Shown here one piece after another: positions 55,704 through 64,000 of a stretch of 64,000 bases of DNA. Positions within the stretch are counted from its first letter, which is position 1; every line of letters begins with the position of its first letter. The notes below the pieces were generated by a model. That model searched no databases and was not told the origin of the DNA. It saw nothing but the letters and a program-made list of their open reading frames with translations. This stretch comes from Diplolepis rosae (taxonomy: Eukaryota; Arthropoda; Insecta; Hymenoptera; Diplolepididae): positions 434,001-498,000 of the forward strand of contig JAPYXD010000696.1 of assembly GCA_030998225.1 (NCBI GenBank), in the 5' to 3' direction. Position numbers and translations under genes: made by a program.

Positions 55704-56177
55704 ATGATTATACTTTATACTTACATATTTTCATTTTAACATTGAAATTATAAATAAATTATGATATCAGAGTTTAATAATTCTCAAATTATGAAAATTG
55801 GTTCGATAAATATCAAACTTTTATGCAGGTAAATGCCGATCAATGCATTACATATACACAAACGTGGCGCACACGCACGATGTGTTTAGCACGAAGCAGA
55901 GGAGTGCGAGGGCACAGTGGAGCTGTGTTTGGAAGAAGCCTTCATTTGTTCGCACACAGCTCTGCTTCGTCCGAACGGCGTGTGCCCAGCGCGAAGCAGA
56001 GATGTGCGCTCACACATTCTGGCTACGCGAGGACATAACTGAGCTGTGTCCAATCGTACATTTTCGTAAGAACACAGCTCTGCTTTGTCCCGCGCACATG
56101 ACAGCTGCGTTCTCTTTTCTCCGTGTAATTCGTCACATACAAATGTTCGTTTTCGTTTCTGTTTACTACTTCTCAAC
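55704..56177. repeat. Inverted/direct repeat cluster ACACAGCTCTGCTTCGT
   Basis: Between about 55880 and 56105 the words ACACAGCTCTGCTTYGTCC (55956, 56074) and their inverted or diverged forms (ACGAAGCAGAGGAGTGCG at 55893, GCGAAGCAGAGATGTGCG at 55991) alternate at intervals of about 45-80 bases. The open frames through this block on both strands come from the repeat. It abuts the third complete MITE. Nature unknown. Confidence 0.5.
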
Positions 56178-56338
56178 AGTGTTCGCAGAACGTGGACGTA
56201 AACGGTCCCCACCATACATGCTTCGAGCTCATTGTGTCTTCCTCATTCAACCAACCTATGGCAGTGGAGCGGGGAAGAAGCCATGAGCTGGTATGGTCTA
56301 TGGTGGGGGCCGTTTACGTCCACGTTCTGCGAACACTG
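56178..56338. mobile_element. hAT-type MITE, complete copy 3
   Basis: A 161-bp element with the same ends and inner sequence as copies 1 and 2. Flanks CTTCTCAA (56170-56177) and CTTCTCAG (56339-56346) differ at one of eight positions, an 8-bp duplication with one later change. Confidence 0.88.
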
Positions 56339-57482
56339 CTTCTCAGTATTCTGCTAATATCGCTAGTGTAACCACACGGAAACGCCATATTGCTAGGGTG
56401 ACAATATTAGAGAAGTCGCAAGGCTATGTTGTCGTTGTCAACAGGATACAAAGAGTATCGTAGTCGGAAGTATACACGTAGCGCTCTGACAGCGCTTTAC
56501 CTACCATAAAACGCTGTGTCGCTGTCAGAGCGACATACTTCGCTACGATCACGATACACTGCATAAGGGTCTCAGCTATAAGAATTAAATAGTTATGAGA
56601 ACGATATATGCATTTACGTGTCGTGTAAGCGATTTTTTAAGCATAATTGTCAATGCGTAAAAGAACAAAAAAGCTTACATGACAATTTTGGAATAATTGT
56701 CATTAAATTTATATCTCAAGTAGCTAATTCAACGAATGCTACTACTAATTCAATTATTTTTGCTCTGTATACCGTAATTGTGATTTGTCCATTTCTATGA
56801 GACCGTTTGTTGGTTATAATTCAAATCAAGTAAATTTTGCAATGTTTTAAGTTACTGTATGCTATCTGTCACTGTTACTTAGTTTCGTAAATTGAATTAA
56901 GATTGATAGTAAAATAATTACAAATAATGACAGTAAAATTTTATTTAAAGTCATCATTTTTTAATGAGTTTCAATTATAAATTAATCAGTTTTGTACAGT
57001 AAATGTTATGCTGGATTCGTAAAATGCATTTTAAGAAAAATTATCAATTAATTTAAATGGTTTTTCAAAATTATAGATTTCTACGAATAATTAATTAAAT
57101 TAAATGATACGAAGAGTTATCTCTTACAAATCATGAATCTAATGTGATCACATAATTGAATATAAAACAGTTTTATTATTTACCGACATCACAGATACAC
57201 TATAGTAAAATCATTACTTGATGAGATAATGGTTTTAAGTCATCAATTTTGATAATATAAAAGAATTATGATGATTGATACCCGTGTGCCAGCCCCCGGA
57301 CAAGTCAAATGTGATTGCGTGAGTGGCCGAAAATGCATGCTCGAGTCTCCGGACAAGTTAATTATTAAAAGTACATTAATTGAAACAATATATAACACGT
57401 TTATTTTTGTTTTTGACGAACTTTTTAATACAATCAATCAATATTTGTGTTAAACAAAAATTATTTCATTATTGAATTACAA
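56339..57482. other. No gene seen
   Basis: GC-moderate up to 56560 with a GTAGCGCTCTGACAGCG/CGCTGTCAGAGCGACA inverted pair around 56480-56535, then AT-rich without coding. Two similar words, AGCCCCCGGACAAGTCAA and GAGTCTCCGGACAAGTTAA, are at 57290 and 57343. Confidence 0.4.
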
Positions 57483-57900
57483 CGCATACGAGCGCTAGTC
57501 ATCGTTAATATCTTCGTCGATTGCTTTGGCCTTTTCTGTCTTCTTCCTCTTGGTCAGTGTTTGATTCTCAACTGCTTCTGCTTTTCGATTTTCTTGTCTT
57601 CGTTTGTCCTTTTCAGCTTTTTCCTCTCTTTTGATCCTTGCTTTCGTTTCGCTTTTTCAATCTGCTTCTCTTTCTTAATCTTCTCAAACTCAGCACGCTC
57701 CTCCGTCTTTTTTCTTCGCTTATTCTATTGCTTTCTCCTTCTTAATTTTTGCCAACACTGGTTTTCCTTCTTGTTGCTGTTTTCTCAGCTTTACCCTTTC
57801 TTCTTTTTCAAGCTGAATTGCGAGTTTCTTTTCATCATGATCTCTATACCATTCCATCCAACCGTCTCCCGTTGCAGCGTAAGGTTGAGAATGTTTGTCA
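57483..57900 (-). pseudogene. Lys/Glu-rich coiled-coil C-terminal remnant
   Basis: Reading down from 57900: DGWMEWYRDHDEKKLA, EKEERVKLRKQQQEGKP and AKIKKEKAIE, then a TAA. A one-base shift gives KKTEERAEFEKIKKEKQIEK and KRKQGSKERKK; a further shift gives ENQTLTKRKKTEKAKAIDED followed by a stop near 57503. It is strongly charged, predicted helical, with two frame changes and one stop. Tails of this kind occur in transposase-derived nuclear proteins of insects, but I recognise no specific family. Confidence 0.45.
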
Positions 57901-57943
57901 ACTTTTTTCTTCTTATTTGTTGATTGCGATAGTGAAGGGCAAG

Positions 57944-58655
57944 CAATAGTATATTACGTGCCTAGGCGCACAATGAGGGTTATTGCGCGACGAGCGATAA
58001 TGCTCGTAGGAGATCGAAGCCAAGACGAAGCCGAGACGAATCCGAGGCGCGATCCGTCCTGCGTGCATTGTCACGAGTCTCGTAATTTCCCAAATTGTGT
58101 GCATTGGCACGTATTCTATTTTATGTGACTTCGGTGCGTATACGAGTTTTTACGCTACAGTTGAGAGTAGCATAATGTTGTGTATTACGATACAGAGGAA
58201 TCTAATGTAAAATTGAACTACGCATGTGCCTATTACGATACAGCGGAGCGTAATCTTCTTCTTATTCTTCGTACAGCGTTGACACCGTACCGACAAAGCC
58301 TTGTACATTTGAACTGCGCATGCGTCTATTACAATACGCTACTACTACACAAAATCGAGAAATTAAAAATGGCCGGAAGTATTCGCGGAATGTCAAGTGA
58401 GATGGGCGATAACCACGGCAATTTCGACCTTTTCACACTGGATTCGAGTGTACGCATAAAAACTCGTATATGCGCCGAATTCACATAAAATAGAATATGT
58501 GCCAATGCACACAATTCGGGTAATTACGAGACTCGCTTACAATGCTCGCAGCACTGATCGCGCCTCGGCTTTGATCTCCTGCGAGGATTGTCGCTCGTCG
58601 CGTAATAACCCTCATTATGCACCTAGGCACATAACATACTATTACAGCATAAAAA
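57944..58655. mobile_element. Fold-back element with ~200-bp inverted ends
   Basis: The left arm 57944-58155 and right arm 58451-58655 match in reverse complement over about 200 bases: TGCCTAGGCGCA/TGCACCTAGGCA, ATGAGGGTTATT, GCGACGAGCG, TTGTGTGCATTGGCAC and CATATACGAG. The left arm carries an extra insertion of about 17 bases (AAGACGAAGCCGAGACG). The centre contains a tandem pair of about 130 bases (TTGAACTACGCATGTGCC and TTGAACTGCGCATGCGTC). No gene. Flanks AATAGTAT are part of the ends; no target duplication was established. Confidence 0.75.
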
Positions 58656-59122
58656 GTCAATAACTTTTCGATTGACGGCGACTGTCACAACACAAAAAGG
58701 TTGCGGCGCTAGTCTTGGTGATTGTGTCGGAGGACTGGCACATTGGCATGTTACGTGATCCAGTGTCCGGATTGTTTATTTATTAACATAAGAATAATAA
58801 AATCTTTAAAAAAATAAATACATTGTATGCGAAATCCATTTTTACAAAGTATACACGCATTACTTCTTTTATATCGTAAAAATTGAGGTGTATATTTCCT
58901 TATGAAATTCAATCTGTTTCTAACGAAAACAGTAAGCGCGTAATATTTTCTGAGAAATAATTGACATCGACTTACACAATATTGATTTTTTTTAAACTAT
59001 TGCTCAAGAAAACAAAATGTTTCGTGTCATCTTTACTTCTTAACTACAGCTTACTTAAAAAAAAAATTTCAGTAAAATTTATTAATTATTCATTTAACAA
59101 AACAATTATCTTCGATACAAAA
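58656..59122. other. No gene seen
   Basis: AT-rich spacer between the fold-back element and the 3' end of copy B gene 2. No inverted end, no coding pattern. Confidence 0.4.
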
Positions 59123-61488
59123 TTACAAGGTGTAGCGCAACAATACAAACATTTTATTTGAAGAGCTTATCAAACTAAGAGAATGAGGAGATACTAATGA
59201 ATCGTAATTTATCATGAAATACTTGTTTTCAATGTCTAATATTTCATATGCGTATTCGTGGTCCCGAAAAACAGTCGTGAGCTTATTGTAGATAAAAAAA
59301 AGATTGTTCTTCTCCATGTAAATTAATTTTATAATTCCGAAAACAGGGTTACTATCTAATTCTTCGAGGCACAAAATCATGTTGGGTTTGTAAAAGCTTC
59401 CATTCTTTTGGACCCACTTCAAAAGTTGAATTTTACTGTTTTGAAATTGCTGATATTTTTTAGAAGTTTTGGAATATGAAATTGGCAAATCTTTCACAGT
59501 GCAAATCCGCGAAGTCCCGATTTGTAAATTAGAAAATAATGTTCATAAAATGGTCTTTGGGTTTCAAATGTCATTTTAACACGTTACGAGCCAAAAGATG
59601 ATGCTCTTTGATCAAGTCACGAAGAATTGTGCTGCATTGAATCTGGATCGACGGAGACATAACAATGTCAGTGATTTTACGTATTATTATATAAAGTCGC
59701 CAAGCAACATCATCTTGAGGGATCAATTCTCCTATAAAAATACCGAAATGACGCACAAACGAAAGCATTTCAGATGCAGACATACGAATGTTATCATTTT
59801 TCAAATCTTTTTGTAAAATCTGTGATGGACTATTGCCAGAATTCGTCAATCCCCAATCGTGACATATCATGCGACTGTTTAATTGATCAAGAGAGAAGTA
59901 TTTCTTCTCATCGATGAAGTGATTCAATAATGCAGCCATGTCAAACACACAGGTTCCTTCGAGAAAATCATGCATAATGTCTGATGATAGATTTTCAAGG
60001 ACATGAAAATTAGGCAGCCTATTAAATGTACATTTTTTTTTGATCCTGGTTCGACTCATATCATTCAGGAGTAAATCTCTTTGGTAACTAGTTTTTGTTC
60101 TTAAATACGCTTTATCTTCTACGGTTGCTAGAGATCTTTGTACTTTATCCATCTTACAAAAACGGCATGCAAAGTTTCCTTTAAAACTTTCAACAAACCC
60201 AAGCAAACCATGGATCCCTAAATTGTCCCCAATTATGAGTCCTAATTTGAAAAAAACTTGCACTTTTCGTTTTGGTAACGTCAATTGTATTCCGGTCTTT
60301 TCGAGAAATTCCAACTCTTCGATCAGTTTTCTATAAACTGCAAAATTTCCAAACTGCGCTCGATCTTTTGTGTAATAGAGAAGCGCGTGAAAAATCGAAG
60401 AAACATTTAAGGGAAGTTCTGGGGGAAAACACGAGTTCGAAACGTAAGTCCCTCCCAATTTGTTTGTTCCTGAATGATTCCCAAGAGCATTTCCAGTCTC
60501 ATAATCATCGTTATACGGAAAAGAGGAAAAACATTTGGAGAATGTAAATTTTTTGTTTTTTTTTCCAAAGTTTATCTCTGTATGAAATTCGATGTAACTG
60601 AAGTTTGTTTTTCTAACTTTTCTGTGAATGAAAGAACCGCATCATACGCTCCCGGTAGCTGAAAAACATTTTTCAAAGTAACTCGTAAAGGAAAAAAAGA
60701 TGCGTATCTTTTCTCATAGTATTTTTTGAGCTTACTAGAAAATGTACGTTTCACACGTTCAAATTTATTCCCAACAAAAACACTGACCGAAGTTGTATAA
60801 TACCCTTTATTTTCGAGGATTTTCAATTGTTTTTTCTCGGTATCCGAATCATCGATTGCACTGCAGAATGAATTTATAAGATTTGATAAACTTGAAAGAA
60901 CGTTTGTATCGTTTTCTGAAGTCAACGAAGTTTGAAGTTCTTTTTTGATGATTTGATAACCAGAAGTCAACACATTCTTGGTATATTTCATGAACACCTG
61001 GGTTTGTTTAGTCGATAACGTGGATTCATTGTTTAATGCTGCGATTTCTTTGAATATTATTGTTTTCAAATTTTCGAAAACATTTCTATTTCGATTTTGA
61101 CAGTTATTTTCAGTGTTACATTTATCATCAATCTTATAGTTACTTTTTTTCGACTGGATCTTTTTCTGGCTAGCACTTGACATATTATTATATTTTTCTT
61201 CAAAATGTACGTTGTTGCAGGAAATGTCATCGTGATTTTGGACTATTTTAGTGACCTCTGAATTCGAGCTGTCGAAAGGTTTTCTTTTCGATGATGAACA
61301 ATTTCCTTCATTGCAGTAAGAAATAAGCCAATGACGGCGGAAAGACAAAAAAGAACCGTATGTTCTATAGCAAGCTTCTTCAGCGCAACGATACTCTGTA
61401 TTCTTAACATCTATCAAATGATGATTTGTTTGATGATTCTGGAAGTCACGCAGGGGATATTTTTGGGACATAAAAAACAAAGGGACAT
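59123..61488 (-). pseudogene. Two-gene module copy B, gene 2: C2H2 plus CACTA/Plavaka-like protein
   Basis: The natural start is ATG 61488 (MSLCFLCPKNIP), with a frame change near 61445 inside the first finger into HQTNHHLIDVKNTEYRC and a second finger CAEEACYRTYGSFLSFRRHW. Then follows FFPLRVTLKNVFQLPGAYDA, equivalent to the FIPLRIVLQ block of copy A. A stop and frame change near 60570-60460 precede NALGNHSGTNKLGGTYVS, IIGDNLGIHGLLGFVESF, CRFCKMDKVQ, DIMHDFLEGTCVFDM and SASEMLSFVRHFGIFIG. The H-YP-GP region of copy A is mostly lost between 59571 and 59497. The C-terminal block (59497-59123) ends in YEILDIENKYFMI and LVSPHSLSL. Several lesions make it a pseudogene. Confidence 0.7.
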
Positions 61489-61506
61489 TTTGAAAGGCAA
61501 AGGATT

Positions 61507-63332
61507 TTAGGCACTTGACCTTTTCAAATCCAAAATCAAAGTTTTTACACTTGGAAATTCAGTGTTACTTTCTCCACTAATATCGAAAATTCTGCGTAGA
61601 ATCACGATCCAGGGAAATAGCGATTCCTTAGGATATTCCAGCTGCAGAGCGTAAAAGCTTTTGAAAACTGTATCGATTGCAGCAATTGGACTTCTCAAAT
61701 AGTACTGAACGCCGTTGATAAATGCAAAACTTTTCTCTGCGTGTTTTCGGCCAATGAAAACAGCCAATGGTTTTGCTTTCAATCCGTAGCTTTCCAGATG
61801 TTTTTCCCTTTCGTCCAACTTAGTATTCACGTCCTGCTCGTTCTAAAAGATATGAGCTAATAAAAAAAGTTCTTCACAAAAATTATAGATTTATCTCCCT
61901 TACTTTCACGTGTAAGATAAAGCCAGACTCCACTTCGCTTTTACTTGGACGCCAAGATTTATCGCTGCCATTCGAAATAGATGAAGGGCAAGGGCATAAT
62001 TGTGCCAAAAGCTTCATGACAAGGACAAACCTCAAATCTAAGAATGAGTAAATTTTGTTCAATTGTTAGGAGGAATCGACTAATTGAATATGTTTCGTAT
62101 GAATTATAAATTACTCGATGAATCGTTTTCATTTCGATGCTCTTCCCACAAACCCAAAAGAAAACGAAGCCCAGAATTTCGTTTCTTGTTTTTGGCAGTT
62201 TTGATTACTTCTTTCTCAAAAGCATCAAACTCGATTGGAAGATTCAAGCTTTTTAAGGGATAAAGTGATGAAAAATCGATTTCAATCTAAAAAATACCAT
62301 TTTATCGTTTACGTTACAAATTGTCTAATTGATTTAATGCCTTTAATGGTAGAAAAATATAAAATCATTCATACCAACTCTGGACCGAGCAAAACATGTC
62401 GCAAAACAACAAAGTCACTAAAGTAACTTGTGTTTGAGTCATGTTGAATCAGTTGCAAAATTCTTTTTTTTGACGTGTCTTTCCAAAACTGTTTGACTTT
62501 TTCGTGTGGATCGATATTCTTTTTCAACCAATCGATTTTATCATTGAAATCATCTGCATCATCATTTGGCGCAACAAGGTTTTCTCGGAACCCAAGACGT
62601 AATAAACGTGAATCGTCTTTTTTCTCTCGTTTTTGCCCGATTTTCTATCTCTTGTCGTTGCATCACTTTCAAGCAACAATCCTCGATAAAAATTATATCT
62701 GTCGCGAAGTTTTCCTTTAGCCAATGTTTTCTTTTTTAAAATAGGATCGTTAGCATAAGGAAGGTAGTATGTAAATTCACTCTCAGTTGGAAAAGCGCTT
62801 TTGATGAGAAGAGATAAGAATTTCAGTCGTTCCGGTTTTATCCTGAAGGAAAAAATTGTTAATGAAATAAAAAAATATATAAATCATGAAAATTTCTCAA
62901 ACATTCTTTTATCGCTACAATCATACTTTAAGCTACATTCAACAAGATTCGTAATTCATCTTTTCAGTACACTGATTGTTCAATTTGCATGTGAACAAAA
63001 ACAAAATCATAGACAACTCACGCCAAATTGACGTCAGCGCATATTTTAATGTGAATCAAAGCATCGGCCAAATGGTTCCTGTAACTATCATTTAGCTCTC
63101 GATTATTTTTGTAGTCGGTCAGAATTGCTATCCCAACTATGGAAGTTCTCAACGCATCAATAATGCCAACAATTGGAAGAGTTCGTTGAACACTTAAATC
63201 CGCCAAGTGGAATTGGGTAAAACTATCACCAGAATCATTGAAGGGCGCATTTACATCTGGAGCCACTACAACTTTTGTGGCGTCTTGCATTGTCTCTTGA
63301 TAATCCTCCAAAAGGCGCTTTAATTTTAGCAC
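61507..63332 (-). pseudogene. Two-gene module copy B, gene 1 (unknown function)
   Basis: Blocks in the same order as copy A. One exon (63332-63022) ends LNDSYRNHLADALIHIK and has a GTGAGT donor. A second exon (62842-62375) contains LSLLIKSAFPTESEFTYYLP and KGKLRDRYNFYRGLL (compare LLFPGENSELYYTPYKK and GKLWEHVDYRRGTL in copy A), then WLKKNIDPHEKVKQFW and a GTATGA donor. The last exon (61830-61507) has KPLAVFIGRKHAEKSFAFIN and IVILRRIFDI. A frame change lies near 62650. It ends only 18 bases before the ATG of gene 2, closer than in copy A. Function unknown. Confidence 0.6.
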
Positions 63333-64000
63333 AAATTAAAACGTTATATAGAAGTTGAACATTACAGAAATTTTACATGAATACTTTATTATACCTTGAA
63401 ATTACAGCGATGTTAAAAATTCATTGAAACTGCATTCCACCAGAGAAGAGTCAATACAGACCTGAATATTTCCAAAAGTGGTTTACTTTTCGTTGAGTGG
63501 GCTTCTGACATAATTTATTGAATTATAATTTATTGAGGGGTTAGGCTACCTTGGAGACCAAGAAATCATGGTTCATTTGTTGTTAATTATGTAGACATAT
63601 AAAACAATAGAGTCAAAATCTCTTTTAAGAGTTTTATTCTACATGAATTGATTAGGAAAAAAAACATTATAAACAATAAAATTTTAGTAAAAAATGTAGG
63701 TCAAACTTGTCCCGTTTGCGCAACCTATGTCGTGGTTCGGGATCAAACTGTGTCCCAATTATCTCCTTTAATATACAACTGTTTTGGATAAAATTTATAG
63801 CAAAACGATCGTAAACTAAGCCTCTTCAGGCGTGCGTAGCCGTTTTGCAAAATAATATTAATTTATTTAGATATAACAATAAAAGTAACTCAAAACATAG
63901 GTAAAAAAATCACATTTTTTTGCAAATGCCTGCGATTAACAAAAAATTTAAAATTTCAAAAAACCCCTACGTACGCCTGAAACTACTATGCTGTTGTTTA
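63333..64000. other. Upstream of copy B, no gene recognised
   Basis: AT-rich. GTACGTACGCC-type words are near 63970. The 5' exons of gene 1 copy B may lie here or beyond the window; I see none that I can support. Confidence 0.35.

Noticed and set aside
57447..57923. Plus-strand hydrophobic 158-residue frame
   Set aside because: Phe/Leu/Ser-rich antisense of a Lys/Glu-rich coiled coil on the minus strand; no membrane-protein family is suggested.

Overview
The window looks like eukaryotic, very probably insect, nuclear DNA. It is AT-rich, its genes carry GT/AG introns with T-rich acceptors, and it is packed with decayed insect-type transposable elements: P/THAP9, R1-clade LINE, Plavaka/CACTA-like, hAT, Tc1/mariner, ISL2EU, Ty3/gypsy and Penelope. 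A hymenopteran host is my guess from the mixture and is not proven. No bacterial operons, rRNA or CRISPR are seen.

Layout. 1-2.5 kb: a P-element/THAP9-like transposase pseudogene (minus strand) interrupted by an inverted-repeat insert. 3.1-11.4 kb: a two-gene module, copy A, on the plus strand. Gene 1 is a multi-exon protein of unknown function. Gene 2 is a C2H2 protein followed by a CACTA/Plavaka-like region, and it is split by a GC-rich, internally deleted R1-type LINE in antisense (7.03-9.93 kb). 11.5-16.9 kb: degenerate TTATAAA-rich repeat, a tRNA-like sequence, a small THAP-domain ORF and a SAM-like coding remnant. 17.0-22.2 kb: the best host-gene candidate, an eight-exon BEN-domain gene on the minus strand whose phases all agree if one nucleotide is missing in exon 2. 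23.0-25.4 kb: a second Plavaka-like pseudogene. 26.2-29.1 kb: hAT-derived elements built of 73-bp units. 30.4-38.9 kb: scattered Ty3/gypsy pieces, a THAP gene remnant, two long-inverted-repeat elements, a Penelope-like fragment and a hammerhead-ribozyme-like core. 39-46 kb: a piggyBac-like N-terminus in head-to-head arrangement and a rearranged gypsy element with recognisable LTR ends. 46-53 kb: ISL2EU, THAP, mariner and Env-like remnants. 54.5-55.7 kb: a Penelope-like 3' part flanked by an inverted copy of its own end. 57.5-58.7 kb: a charged coiled-coil remnant and a fold-back element. 59.1-63.3 kb: copy B of the two-gene module, on the minus strand.

How the parts relate. Copies A and B keep the same two genes in the same order and orientation, with matching blocks in both genes, although they are strongly diverged from each other. 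This suggests that the two genes travel together as one mobile unit, and it is the most interesting observation here. A roughly 160-bp hAT-type MITE has three complete copies, one with a perfect 8-bp target duplication, plus fragments, and it has inserted into gypsy gag and LTR sequence. The MITE, the LINE and the fold-back elements give a relative order of insertion. All positions and phases were worked out by eye; no database search was possible.
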